In this document: in pieces, positions 1 through 11,009 of the stretch
Numbering within the stretch: position 1 is the first letter of the stretch
Layout: each line of letters starts with the position of its first letter
NCBI GenBank assembly: GCA_036250195.1
Contig: JAVHZZ010000002.1
Span: 66,780,205 to 66,844,204, forward strand
DNA: 64,000 nt
Source of the DNA: Mixophyes australis
Lineage: Eukaryota > Chordata > Amphibia > Anura > Limnodynastidae
Reading direction: 5' to 3'
Notes under the pieces: model-generated
Database searches by the model: none
The model's input: the letters and a program-made list of their open reading frames with translations, nothing else
Told to the model about the DNA's origin: nothing
Position numbers and translations under genes: made by a program

Positions 1-774
1 GCGATTCATAAAAGTTCAGGGTTTTTAAGATATATTGTGGTGACCCACTCCTCTACGCAGTCCAGGTACATTTATTGGTGCGAATCATAAAAGTTCAGGG
101 TTTTTAATATATATTGTGGTGACCCACTCCTCTACGCAGTCCAGGTACATTTATTGGTGCGATTCATAAAAGTTCAGGGTTTTTAAGATATTGTGGTGAC
201 CCATTCCTCTACGCAGTCCAGGTACATTTATTGGTGCGAATCATAAAAGTTCAGGGTTTTTAATATATCTTGTGGTGACCCACTCCTATACGCAGTCCAG
301 GTACATTTATTGGTGCGATTCATAAAAGTTCAGGGTTTTTAATAGATATTGTGGTGACCCACTCCTCTACGCAGTCCAGGTACATTTATTGGTGCGATTC
401 ATAAAAGTTCAGGGTTTTTAAGATATATTGTGGTGACCCACTCCTCTACGCAGTCCAGGTACATTTATTGGTGCGAATCATAAAAGTTCAGGGTTTTTAA
501 GATATATTGTGGTGACCCACTCCTCTACGCAGTCCAGGTACATTTATTGGTGCGAATCATAAAAGTTCAGGGTTTTTAATATATATTGTGGTGACCCACT
601 CCTCTTTGCAGTCCAGGTACATTTATTGGTGCGATTCATAAAAGTTCAGGGTTTTTAATAGATATTGTGGTGACCCACTCCTCTACGCAGTCCAGGTACA
701 TTTATTGGTGCGATTCATAAAAGTTCAGGGTTTTTAATAGATATTGTGGTGACCCACTCCTCTACGCAGTCCAG
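1..774 (+). repeat. 79-bp minisatellite inside hAT copy A
   Basis: About ten head-to-tail units of roughly 79 bp. Each contains GCGATTCATAAAAGTTCAGG, an AT-rich spacer, TTGTGGTGACCCACTCCTC, TACGCAGTCCAGGTACATTT and ATTGGT. Units differ by point changes (GCGATT/GCGAAT, AAGATA/AATATA/AATAGA) and small length changes in the AT spacer. Related arrays occur at the same relative place in copies B and C (4320-4905 and 39540-40440), so the array belongs to the element. Confidence 0.9.
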
Positions 775-1089
775 AAAGATACCTTGTTGCAACGTTTTGG
801 ACTAATAACTATATTGTGAGGTGTTCAGAATACACTGTAAATTAGTGGAAATGCTTGTTATTGAATGTTATTGAGGTTAATAATAGCGTAGGAGTGAAAA
901 TAAGCCCAAAAACTTGATTTTTAAACTTTTTATGTTTTTTTCCAAAAAAATCGGAATCCAAAACCTTAAATCCGAACCGAGACCTTTCGTCAAGTGTTTT
1001 GCGAGACAAATCCGAACCCCAAAAATAACGAAAATCCGGATCCAAAACACAAAACACGAGACCTCAAAAGTCGCCGGTGCACATCCCTA
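1..1089 (+). mobile_element. hAT non-autonomous element, copy A (3' part only)
   Basis: This is the right end of the family seen complete at 2322-5205 and 32407-40763. The last ~310 bases (from about 775) match the ends of those copies: a block beginning AAAGATACC, an AT-rich stretch, then repeated AATCCGAA/AAACCTTAAATCCGAACC motifs and the terminus GTGCACATCCCTA at 1089. The eight bases after it are ATCTATAC, which fit the usual hAT target preference (nTnTAnAn). The left end and the other TSD lie outside the window. No transposase sequence is visible in this part. Everything upstream of ~775 is a tandem array. Confidence 0.85.
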
Positions 1090-1097
1090 ATCTATAC

Positions 1098-2258
1098 ATA
1101 TCTATTGAACCATCTATTTATCAGAATCCTTCCTCCTTATATCCACCACTCCACTTCCAATCCTCCCTTGCTCCCTTTTCTTAATTAATAACCTCACAAG
1201 AGCCCAATCTTTTTTTTTTGTTGGTTTGCACCAACAATAACAGTTCACATAAGTCAATTATTCTGCAACATACAACTTTGCACTGTTCACATAAGGTTTT
1301 TTGCTCTATTGTCTTACTTGATATAATGCCTTCATTTATAATTGCAACAACCTGAAAACACCCCTTATTGAGCTTCAGGTCTACAAACTATCGTACCTGT
1401 GTAATGTCATGAGGATGAAATATTGTTTCTTTCCTTCATTTTTGTTATCAATAATGCTGGCAACCCTTTTTCACTTATTAGAATAACCGTCTGTGAGAGG
1501 TACATACTGATTCTAATGAAATATTAGTATGACTGATTAAGACTACTCACTGTTGAAATGATCTATTTAAATTAAATGAATGTCAACAATACATTTCTAA
1601 TGTCTATTTATAAAGTAGTGGGAGATAAGTAAGTACATTATACAATGTAATGTCACAGCTGCATGAAAATTATGCATTATTACGGTATATTTAATCTGTT
1701 TGCTTGTAATAAAACTACAATATTGTTGCTCATAGTATAATAGCTTATTCTACAAATGATTCCAAGCTTGACAGGGCAGCTTTCGAATTCCACCTGCTCG
1801 TAGCAGTAGGTGGATTGTTGTCCAAGTCCGTTCTCCAGGGCCACCGAGCTGCCAAATGTTAGGGATTCGCTAATCAGTGTGCAAGTGGCTGATTGCTGAA
1901 GATAATTAAGCAATATGTTTATGTAATGTTGTAAAAACTTAATATGTTTTCCCCCTAAAATATGCACATTTATTTTACACAAATGAATGTGAGAGGTTGT
2001 AATGTGCAAACATGGTGACATCTCTTACAGAGATATTACATTCATTTGATTTCATCTGCCTCACAAAAAATGTGGTGCGTAATCTCCAGTGGTCATAATT
2101 CTGAATAATTCATTCTTTTCAAAATTATATGTTTATATGGTTCTTACTGTTATGTAAAGCAAGAATATGCCTAAGTGTAAACAATGTTTTGTTCAGCAGG
2201 GTTAGCTTTGCAAAGTATTCTGTAGCTTTTGTATAAATTGTGGTTACTATTCCTAATG
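1098..2258. other. Anonymous AT-rich intergenic sequence
   Basis: No recognisable gene or transposon. A 113-codon minus-strand open frame (1680-2021) shows no motif and I do not call it. Around 1790-1812 there is a short imperfect inverted repeat, CCACCTGCT facing AGCAGTAGGTGG. Confidence 0.5.
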
Positions 2259-2480
2259 TTTATAGATAAATTAATTTACTTTGGCAGATAGATCAATAAG
2301 GCAGTACCCACTTATATGAATTAGGGATGAGCGGGCTCGGATATCTGAAATCCGAGCCCACCCGAACGTTGCCGATCCGAGCCGGATCCGAGACAGATCC
2401 GGGTATTACCGCCAATTGCAAAACTGAAAGCGAGGCTCCAAGTCATAATCCCGTTGTCGGATCTCGCGATACTCGGATTC

Positions 2481-2510
2481 TATAAATTCCCCGCTGGCCG
2501 CCGCCATCTT
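2481..2510 (+). promoter_or_regulatory. Putative transposase promoter: TATA box plus YY1-like motif
   Basis: TATAAA at 2481-2486 is followed at 2500-2510 by GCCGCCATCTT, which matches the YY1 core CCGCCATnTT. The same pair is in copy C (TATAAA 32566-32571, YY1-like 32585-32595). The candidate ATG is at 3075, so this would give a leader of about 570 nt containing the CTGTG-rich stretch and minisatellite. Its function is inferred. Confidence 0.45.
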
Positions 2511-2825
2511 CACTCAGGCATTGATCAGGGTAGAGGGAGGTTGTGTTAGGTGGTCCTCTGCCCTGCTATATTCTGTGCTGTGCTGTGCTCAGTCCAGTGA
2601 TGCTGTGTCCTGTGCTCTGTCCTTCTGAGTTCAGTGGTGCTGCTGGGTCCTGTGCTGTGTCCTGTTCAGTCCAGTGGTGCTGTGTCCTGTGCTCTGTCCT
2701 TCTAAGGGCATTGTTATTTCCCCATTATTCCCAAGTTATAAAAAAATTAAAAAAAAGTTATAAAAAAAATAAAAAAAAAATAATTATAAAAAAAAGAAAT
2801 TAAAAAAAAATATCCAAAAACAATC

Positions 2826-2998
2826 CTGCAGTATAAGTCCAGTGGTACTGCAATATTACAAAGTTCACTGATTCTGCAGTATAAGTCCACCAGTGGTAAT
2901 GCAATATTACAAAGTTCACTGATTCTGCAGTATAAGTCCAGTGGTACTGCAATATTACAAAGTTCACTGATTCTGCAGTATAAGTCCAGTGGTACTCT
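2826..2998 (+). repeat. ~47-bp minisatellite, about 3.5 units (copy B)
   Basis: Units contain CTGCAGTATAAGTCCAGTGG, TACTGCAATATTAC and AAAGTTCACTGATT. The same unit is amplified to several dozen copies in copy C (33340-37325), at the same place just upstream of the transposase start region. Confidence 0.85.
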
Positions 2999-3074
2999 CC
3001 TGTGCCGCATATAATTTTTAAAGGCTTTGCCGAGTGTGTGTGGCTTAGGGGTACGCTCTCTTGTGCTACATATA

Positions 3075-3650
3075 ATGGAAAACAAAAATTTGGAGGATAA
3101 AGCTGCGAGGAAAAAGCTCAGTTCTCCTAAAAGACCCGCTGGCGGGGATGCTGATAACATCTGGTCCGGACTGAAGGACCTGCCAATCATTGCAGACATG
3201 TCTACTGTTGCTGCATTGGATGCTGTCACAATAGAAAAAATGGTGGAGGATTATTTTGCTGACACCATCCAAATAGACATGTCAGACAGTCCATATTGTT
3301 ACTGGCAGGAAAAAAAGGCAGTTTAGAAGCCCCTGTACAAACTGGCTCTATTTTACCTGAGTTGTCCCCCCTCCAGTGTGTACTCGGAAAGAGTTTTTAG
3401 TGCAGCGGGGAACCTGGTCAGTGAGCGGAGAAGGAGGTTGCTTCCTCACAACGTTGAAAAAATGATGTTTATAAAAGTGAATAATCATTTCCTCAATGAA
3501 GTACAGCACTGCCCTCCAGATAGTACAGAGGGACCTGTGGTTGTGGAGTCCAGCGGGGACGAATTGATAATGTGTGAGGAGGAGGAAGTACACACTGTAG
3601 GGGGAGAGGAATCAGAGGTTGAGGATGAGGACGACATCTTTCCTCAGTAG
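3075..3650 (+). pseudogene. hAT transposase remnant: N-terminus joined to C-terminal dimerisation domain
   Basis: A single reading frame begins with MENKNLEDKAARKKL and continues through a short acidic segment (WSGLKDLPIIADM). It then meets a TAG at 3324-3326 and continues in frame with KPLYKLALFYLSCPPSSVY, SERVFSAAGNLVSERRRRLL and an acidic tail ending DEDDIFPQ. The second part is the hAT C-terminal dimerisation region; the SSVYSERVFSAAGN stretch and the RRRLLP turn are typical. The copy C sequence has TGG (W) where this copy has TAG, so one nonsense change breaks the frame. At about 190 codons it is far shorter than a full hAT transposase (usually 600 or more); the BED finger and RNase-H-like DDE core are missing. 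It looks like an internally deleted derivative. Confidence 0.8.
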
Positions 3651-3705
3651 AGCCTGTTTAGTTTGTACAGGGAGAGATGAATTGTTTTTTTGGTGTGGGG
3701 GCCCA

Positions 3706-3769
3706 AACAAACCAATCATTTCAGCCACAGTTGTTTGGTAGTCCCTGTCGCTGAAATGATTGGTTTGTT
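3706..3769. other. 20-bp-arm hairpin just after the transposase stop
   Basis: Left arm 3706-3725 (AACAAACCAATCATTTCAGC) and right arm 3750-3769 are perfect reverse complements around a 24-nt loop. The same hairpin is at 38812-38875 in copy C with both arms unchanged. It lies 55 nt after the transposase stop in each copy, in what would be the 3' UTR. Confidence 0.8.
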
Positions 3770-4037
3770 AAATTGTGCATGTCCTATTTCAACAACATAA
3801 GGGTGGGTGGGAGGGCCCAAGGACTATTCCATCTTGCAACTCTTTTTTTGGCATTATGTGACCATTCAACAGTTGTTTGCCATGTTCAAAAAGTAAAACA
3901 AAATGTCAACAAATTCAAAAAATGAAACCAAAAGTAAAATGCCCTGTCATAATTTAAAACAAGAGGTATTGACGTGCTAGAACTACTGTAGTGTTTATAT
4001 GTTATAAACACTACACTTGGAAGTTGGAGGAGGTATT

Positions 4038-4071
4038 GTGGCCCCGGTACCAAATTTAGTACCGGGGCCAC
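4038..4071. other. GGCCCCGGTAC hairpin in hAT copy B
   Basis: Perfect 13-bp arms, GTGGCCCCGGTAC and its complement, around an 8-nt AT-rich loop. A decayed second version follows near 4228-4262 (loop AAAAATTGTG). In copy C the motif is tandemly repeated at least four times (39142-39490). Confidence 0.75.
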
Positions 4072-4319
4072 TCCACTATACAGTCCAGATAGAGGTGTAT
4101 CAGATATTAAACAACGTTGACTGTTGCTGCAAAATTTTTAAATAATATCGTGGGGAACACTACACTATGCAGTCCATAAACTTTTTTGGTAGAATTCAGA
4201 CCCGTGGAGGTTTTTTTTAATTATATTGTGGCCCCGGTAAAAAATTGTGTACCAGGGCCACCCCACTACGCAGTCAAGAAACTTTTTTTTTGGAATTCAG
4301 ACCCGTGGAGGGTTTTTTA

Positions 4320-4905
4320 ATTATATTGTAGGGACCACTCCTCTACGCAGTCCAGATACAATTTTTGGTGTAATTAAGACCAGTTGATGGTTTTCTTATT
4401 ATATTGTAGGGACCACTCTTTTACGCAGTCCAGATACAATTTTTGGTGTAATTAAGACCAGTTGATGCCGGTTTTCTTATTATATTGTGGGGACCACTCC
4501 TCTACGCAGTCCAGGTACAATTTTTGGTGTAATTAAGACCAGTTGATGGTTTTCTTATTATATTGTAGGGACCACTCCTCTACGCAGTCCAGGTACAATT
4601 TTTGGTGTAATTAAGACCAGTTGATGGTTTTCTTATTATATTGTAGGGACCACTCCTCTACGCAGTCCAGATACAATTTTTTGTGTAATTAAGACCAGTT
4701 GATGCCGGTTTTCTTATTATATTGTGGGGACCACTCCTCTATGCAGTCCAGATACAATTTTTGGTGGGATTCAGACCATTTGAGGGTTTTTAAATTATAT
4801 TGTGGTGACCCACTCCTCTACGCAGTCCAGGTACAATTTTTGGTGTAATTAAGACCAGTTGATGGTTTTCTTATTATATTGTGGGGACCACTCCACTACG
4901 TAGTC
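4320..4905 (+). repeat. ~79-bp minisatellite in hAT copy B
   Basis: About seven or eight units built from TATATTGTAGGGACCACTCC, TCTACGCAGTCCAGATACAA and TTTTTGGTGTAATTAAGACC with AGTTGATGGTTTTCTTATTA. It is homologous to the array in copy A but uses the 'AGTTGATGGTTTTC' variant instead of 'AAGTTCAGGG'. Confidence 0.85.
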
Positions 4906-5259
4906 CAAAAAGATACCTCGTTGCAACGTTTTGGACTAATAACAATATTGTGAGGTGTTCAGAATACACTGTAAATTAGTGGAAATGATTGTTATTAAAT
5001 GTTATTGAGGTTAATAATAGCGCAGGAGTGAAAATAAGCCTTTTTATGCTTTTTTCAAAAAAAAATCCGAATCCAAAACCTTAAATCCGAACCAAAACCT
5101 TTCGGCAGGTGTTTTGCGAAACAAATCCGAGCCCAAAACCTCAAGAAAATCCGAATCCAAAACACAAAACACGAGACACCAAAAAGTCGCCGGTGCACAT
5201 CCCTAATATGAATAATTGTTGCATATTGTGAGAGTATAAAATAATTGATAGTTATTAAG

Positions 5260-5680
5260 ATGTACAAATATATGGTAAATGCCTTAAAAAAAAAGAAAGA
5301 ACTATATAGGACTACGCTTTGAAGGAAAAAAACAGATGCTTCCTATGGAACAAGACAGCAGCAAGATGCCAGACTGAAGCAAGCAACTGGCAGGAAAAGC
5401 ATGTAATGCTGAACAGAGGATGTGGGCTTATATGTATATTTGCTGAGCTAAAGAGATTTCCTTATATGTCCTTGTTGTTAACCAGTTAATGCTGGTCACT
5501 ATGTATAAATAAAGGATCAGCTTGCATGGACTCTCAGAGCTGATTTTGAAACTGCAACACCTCGTTTGTGTTTTATTCTTTACTCTCCTGTTAACAGCAA
5601 AATACCACATAGGAAATCAGGTTATCAGAGATCGATAATGAGGGCACCAAGCCTTGGTACCCCGACAATATGCTTAAACA
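5260..5680 (+). mobile_element. Possible decayed solo LTR
   Basis: The stretch has a retroviral-LTR-like order: TATAAATAAAGG near 5505-5516 (TATA box overlapping AATAAA), CTCTCAGAGCTG, CTGCAACACCTCG, a T-rich tract, and an end resembling ACCCCGACA at about 5666. A 5-bp TSD is not convincing (ATATA near 5267 versus ATATG at 5667). It could be unrelated sequence. Confidence 0.3.
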
Positions 5681-5865
5681 CTAACATTACCTTAGTAAAA
5701 AATAAAAGGAAACATTAATTGCTGTAGTGAAAAGGGAGGAATTACAGTGAGAAGGATTAGCGATCTCTCTTGCGAATGCATCTTTTGTCTTTCAACAGCT
5801 GTGATCTATCTGCCAAAGTAAATGAATTTATCTATAAAGGAAACTTATCTGTAAAGGAAATTTAA

Positions 5866-5995
5866 AATGGCAATGGCTCTCAAGGCAAATTTTGCCTTAA
5901 TAGCCATTGGCGCTTTAAACTTCCACTGCAAAGTCGCCGAATGTCGGCGACTTGCAGGAACCGATTCTTAATACATTTACCCTGTGGTGTAATAT
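5866..5995 (-). mobile_element. Palindromic MITE fragment
   Basis: Read on the minus strand it begins CAGGGTAAATGTATTAAG, which resembles the terminus of the complete fold-back MITE at 29643-29840. It contains two hairpins: 5931-5953 (perfect 10-bp arms AAGTCGCCGA/TCGGCGACTT, loop ATG) and 5871-5910 (CAATGGCT...AGCCATTG). Confidence 0.5.
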
Positions 5996-8278
5996 ATAAA
6001 AAATATGTAATCAAACACTTCAATAAACTCATACATTGGTGAATAAAGATAAAGAATTCCTGTGCACAGTCAAAGATTATATAATAAGTACTTTGAGACA
6101 GGGGTGTAGGAACCAGGGGGGCAGCGGGAGCAGTTGTTCCCCCATGGACTTCTACACAAAAGCCTTCATGCTTCTTTCCGATGTCATGGTATCTGTTCTA
6201 AACTTGTGAAACTTTTGTAAATGATAGATTGTCTTAGTATAACTAGCAAATGTTCTTTATATAGATTTAATATAGATTGATTTATTTGTTTTTTTAAAAA
6301 ACTCTAGGGGGTATATATATCAAATAGCGATTTTTGCAAATGGACGATACCCAGCGACTTTGCATGGTAATTTTAAAGGGGCAATAACTTTAAAGACCAA
6401 ACTTGCCATTAAATGTACCCTTAAGTGTTCCGCTCATAAACTTTTAAGAAATAACCTGTATGGATGATGAACAATTAAGCACATTACTTTTACCCTGAAT
6501 TTTGTGTGGTGCGTCCAGTAATAAGCATGACATATAGCAATTTAGATTTATAGCACATACCACAACCAGTGAGGCAGTGACTATAGATTGAAAAATACTC
6601 CCAATCAAATGAGATTAGGCTGTCAACAAGATCTGAATAAAAACTTGGTTAAAGGTCATTTATTTAAGATGTACAATTGAATTTAACTTTCTAACAGATA
6701 TTGTACTAATTGGTAATTAATATTAATAATAATATTTATTGAATAATGTATGAATACATTTTTGGCCAACCCCTGAAACAATGACAAAAATTAGCATAGG
6801 AATTGTGAGTCTTTGTATATCTACAGTCACAGTTACAACTGTCATAAAAAAATTATACCAAACGTAAGAAAAATAGGCTCCAAGTCCTAATAGTTCTTGG
6901 CCTTTTGCCACCCCATGAAAATTTTTGTTCCTATGACCCTGCTTTGAGAGCTTGTGCCGGTGTTCATTTAGAGTATCAAGTTATGTCTCCCCAAAGATTT
7001 TCATCTCACAGATGCTTCCACTGAAAATTAGGCGTTTGAAATAACAATGCAGTTATCCACCTTAGCAAATCCGTAACCCTGCTCCCTTCTCTGAGATAGA
7101 CATTACATTTTCTGTAAGCTGCCAGGGCCCCGCCAAGTACAGCAAGAAGAACTGTGACAACATACTGGCAGAAGGAAACTGATACCAGAATTGAAGAGGG
7201 GCAGACATTCTGTGGGAAGGGAGACATTCTCAAAGAGATCCTGTTTGTAAAGGGAACATAGTATACCTGCTAATCACCCCCTTGATATATGGTATACTAC
7301 TCTGGATACAAATAAATCAGGAGAGAATGAGAATAATGGGGCACTGTTATGTCAAATTAACCAAATGAAGAACAAAAAAAAATAACAATACGAACAGAAA
7401 ACACTGTACTACATGCAATAATTACAGATTTGCATAGAACTAATCCTTTTCATATGTATATTAGTCTTTAGATTTAGCTGGTACAAATTTATTTTTTATT
7501 TTGTGAACATTATGGCATCACGGCAACCAATTATGAAATGGATAACCGCACCCAGAGCTGCTCCTTCAGCTGAAACCAAACTGGTATTTTACTGGAAATA
7601 CAGATAACATTTTCATGGACACATGACCCCATGCTAGTTAGTGTGGGGAACTATGTGACTCACACTGGCAGCTTGAATTCTCTGAATCTGAGAATAGTAT
7701 GATGGTGGTGGGAGGCACCATTACAATATGTGAGCGTCGCTGACTGTCTAGAAATATTAAAATAGCTTAGGTAGTTACAGGCACCTGTAACATAACATGT
7801 ATGGCAATTAGGTGTTGAGATTCTGTTACAAAAAATGCTACCTAGGTTAAGGGAAATTAAAACTAGATTAGGCAGTTAATTTTGTCATGGCACACTCTTT
7901 AATATTTATATAACATAAAACAAAAACTTCTTTAAAAATCTTTAAAACATAAAATAATGATATCTACACTGGACTTTCTAAAGTCTCTATGCAGAAACAT
8001 GTTATTTATACATTCTTCTTCTTATTATTAATATACTTTATGTATCACAATATTTAGAATGCTGCCTCCTGAGACTCTGTCTCCTCTCTCTCTTATTTTC
8101 ATATGGACACTGCTAGCTGTAAGTATGCAATTTCCACCAGAGAAACTATGAAACATAGCTAAAAAAAAGGCTATGTATGTAGATAGCTTTTTATATATAG
8201 CATCACATAAGAATAAATGTTTTGTTCATAGTGTCAGGTGCACACCTGAGTATAAACACATATATACATCACATAGAA
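5996..8278. other. Intergenic sequence with MITE traces
   Basis: AT-rich, with no supportable gene. Around 6306-6425 a degenerate fragment (GGGGGTATATATATCAAATA, then GCGACTTTGC) resembles the same MITE group as 5866-5995. Open frames at 6723-6911 and 7006-7233 (minus) show no motif. I recognise nothing else. Confidence 0.5.
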
Positions 8279-8498
8279 CAGGGGTCGGCAACCCCCGGCA
8301 CGCATGCCAGACGTGGCACACTTACCACTTCTGGCCGGCGCTGCAGCTGTCTCACTAAAGCAGCCGATGACAGACAAAAAGGATCTTCTGCGCATGTGTA
8401 GAAACTCTGTTTCGGCCGTCATCAGCTGCTTTAGGGAAGTAGCTCCTGGGTTTCTGGAGAAAATAATGTGTGTCTCCAAAAGGTAAGTAAGAGCAGGG

Positions 8499-9300
8499 GA
8501 ACAACTGTGGCTTATTATGACTAGGGGGACAACTGTGGCATACTATGACTAGGGGGACAACTGTGGCATACTATGACTAGGGGGACAACTGTGGCATACT
8601 ATGACTAGGGGGACAACTGTGGCATACTATGAATATGATGGGGCAACTGTGGCATACTATGAATATGGGGGGGGCAACTGTTGCATACTATGACTAAGTG
8701 GACAACTGTGGCATACTATAACTATGGGGGACAACTGTTACATACTATGAATATGGGGGGGCAACTGAGGCATACTATGAATATGGGGGCAACTGTGGTA
8801 TACTATGACTAAGGGGGACAACTGTGGCATTCTATGACTATGGGTGACAAATGTGGCATACTATGAATATGGGGAACTGTGGCATACTATGAATATGGAG
8901 GGGTCTGTGGCATACTATGACTAGGGGGGACAACTATATGTCATACTATGACTAGGGGGCACAACTATGTTTCATACTATGACTAGGGGGACAACTATAT
9001 GTCATACTATGACTAGGGGGCACAACTATGTTTCATACTATGACTAGGGGGGGCAACTATGTGCCATGATATGAATTGGGGGCACAACTATGTGTCATGA
9101 TATGGAATGGGGTGCACAACTATGCAGCATGATATGAATTGGGGGCACAACTATCTGTCATGATATGAATTGTTGGCACAACTATGAGACATGATTTGAA
9201 TTGAAGGTATAACTATCTGGTACTATATGAAATATGGGCACAACCATGAGGCATAATATGAATTGGGGACACAATTATGAGGCATGGTGTGAACTGGATC
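8499..9300 (+). repeat. ~29-30-bp minisatellite (ACAACTGTGGCATACTATGA)
   Basis: About 26 units of the form ACAACTGTGGCATACTATGA plus CTAGGGGG. Units are nearly identical near 8520-8620 and increasingly diverged to the right (ACAACTATGTGTCATGATAT, then AATTGGGGGC). The gradient suggests expansion from the left side. Confidence 0.85.
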
Positions 9301-9376
9301 ACTACTGTGAAGCATACCGATTATTTGCTGGTCCCATTACTGTTAATATGAAATTGCCATCATAAAATGAGGCGTT

Positions 9377-9380
<4 letters not shown>

Positions 9381-9423
<43 letters not shown>

Positions 9424-9424
9424 T
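9381..9424. repeat. TA/CA microsatellite
   Basis: About 17 TA dinucleotides followed by a few CA dinucleotides, inside the hAT element. Confidence 0.95.
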
Positions 9425-9510
9425 CATATATGCCCAACAGGCACGCTTGGGCTTGATTAGATTGTAGCCCGCACACTAATAGAAAAAAGTTGACAACCCC
9501 TGCCATAGAA

Positions 9511-10435
9511 TTTCAGTGGATGGGTGATTAGTCCATTGTTTTAGGCTGTGAGTCGTGTATTCTATTGGAGACATATGGTAGGGCACCATACATTGGATAC
9601 TGATCAGAAGACCTGGCTTTTATTACTTGGAGTAATACATGATTTTGTAGTTTAGTGAGAGACTATAAAGTGTGCACTAGGATAAAGAAAGGTTCATAGA
9701 CAAGTGGTAGACATATTTGGTCCATGGAATGGCCCCATTATACAGAAATACTGAATGCGCTGTGTTAAGTAGAATATATTACAGACACAGCATATTACAT
9801 ACACAATATAATATATTTCACCTTTTGGAAATGCAAATATCTGGGTGTATTGTGTGGTACAGTACATAATATCTAGTATTTACCTCTAATTATACCTGTG
9901 CAGCATTACTGGGGTGTGTCTACTGATGTAGGCTTTGAACGTAACCGCTTCCCATGTTAGGTGTGTAGTTGAATAAGTAGGGCAGATTATATATAACATT
10001 TGTTTATTATCCAGAAATGGATTTAAATTAAATGGTGGCCAAGCCACAGCTTGTTTGGTGAGCTGCCATGCGTGTCTTATTCATACTGGAGGGTATAATG
10101 TGCGATCTATTGAGGGATCATATTTTTACAAACTATATTAAGCAATGCAGTATACATATTATACTATATGAACATAATGTACTCGATGCTGAGCTGAACT
10201 TATTCCAGTTTGCTCAGTGTAAATTATGCAAATTCATACTATGCACGTCCACAAAGAGAACGCAGGCATATGCAGGTATGCAGAGCTGCTAATATCTGAC
10301 ACTTGTGCTTCCTTAAGACTGGAGAGTCAGAACAGGAGAGGGAAGGTCCATGCAAACACAACCAAGTACAGTGAGGATATGGTCAAAATGCCATCAGATG
10401 CAGGGCTGCAAGGACAATGGCTATATATATATATC

Positions 10436-10495
<60 letters not shown>

Positions 10496-10544
10496 TACAT
10501 ATATATGTATACATATATATATATATTTATATATATATACATCT

Positions 10545-10584
<40 letters not shown>

Positions 10585-11009
10585 TTATATATATGGTGGC
10601 ATATACCCTATAGTAGTGGGTATATTTTGTGGATTTTGAGTAAATTAGGGATGCTTCTAATGTTCTGGCACTGACAATGAGTGCCCATCAATTGTTGTGA
10701 GCACTGTCGTGTGTATATGATGACAAAGCACTAAAATGTAGAAGTAATGGAAAAAATATGTTGTTTTTTACATAAAATTCCAATAGGCGTCAATATTAAC
10801 ATTTCCAATTATTAATGTCTATAAATTACTATATTGTGGCCTATAAATTACCATATTTTGGTATCTTCTATTTTAGATGGAGTGATTTTTATTGTTTTCT
10901 CAAGGAACGGCCTTTGCAGTCATGGTTTGTGAAAGCATTAGCATTTTAAAGTTAAAATACATATTTTTACATATATATACATATATTTGATCCTAGACCA
11001 TATATATAG
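9511..11009. other. Intergenic sequence with a long TA-rich tract
   Basis: No gene seen. TA-rich tracts with interspersed CA and TG run from about 10421 to 10594. Three overlapping open frames there encode only YIYIYI-type repeats and are artefacts of the microsatellite. Confidence 0.6.
10421..10594. repeat. TA microsatellite, interrupted
   Basis: Long ATATAT runs with CACAC, GCATAC and GTATAC interruptions. Confidence 0.95.

Larger units (their letters stand above)
2322..5205 (+). mobile_element. hAT non-autonomous element, copy B (complete, 2.9 kb)
   Basis: The ends are TAGGGATGAGC on the left and GTGCACATCCCTA on the right, so the termini are short imperfect inverted repeats (TAGGGATGnGC). 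Perfect 8-bp TSDs, ATATGAAT, lie at 2314-2321 and 5206-5213; an 8-bp TSD is diagnostic of hAT elements. Internally, in order: GC-rich end with repeated CCGAGCC/ATCCGAG motifs, TATA box, CTGTG-rich stretch, three and a half units of a 47-bp repeat, a deleted transposase, a 20-bp-arm hairpin, GGCCCCGGTAC hairpins, the ~79-bp minisatellite and the right end. The transposase is too short to be active, so the element depends on a partner. Confidence 0.92.
2259..5838. repeat. 37-nt inverted repeat flanking hAT copy B
   Basis: Bases 2259-2295 and 5802-5838 are reverse complements with one mismatch in 37; the core on the right arm is TGATCTATCTGCCAAAGTAA. Without the hAT insertion the arms would lie about 690 bp apart. 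They may be the terminal inverted repeats of an older non-autonomous DNA transposon into which copy B inserted. I see no clear TSD outside the arms. Confidence 0.55.
8279..9502 (+). mobile_element. hAT (Charlie/Tip100-like) non-autonomous element with internal minisatellite
   Basis: Left end CAGGGGTCGGCAACCCC and right end GTTGACAACCCCTG form terminal inverted repeats of the CAGGGGT type typical of hAT elements. Flanks are ACATAGAA (8271-8278) and CCATAGAA (9503-9510), an 8-bp TSD with one mismatch. Near the left end lies an imperfect hairpin: CTAAAGCAGCCGATGACAG facing CGTCATCAGCTGCTTTAG (8355-8435). The rest is a minisatellite and a TA tract. No transposase coding is visible. Confidence 0.8.

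Noticed and set aside
1..774. CRISPR-like array
   Set aside because: Whole 79-bp units repeat with no unique spacers; it is a transposon-internal minisatellite in a vertebrate genome.
1680..2021. 113-codon minus-strand open frame
   Set aside because: No motif, low-complexity residues, no homologous copy in the window.
10226..10639. Overlapping open frames of 71-137 codons on both strands encoding YIYIYI repeats
   Set aside because: They are translations of a TA microsatellite and have no coding signature.
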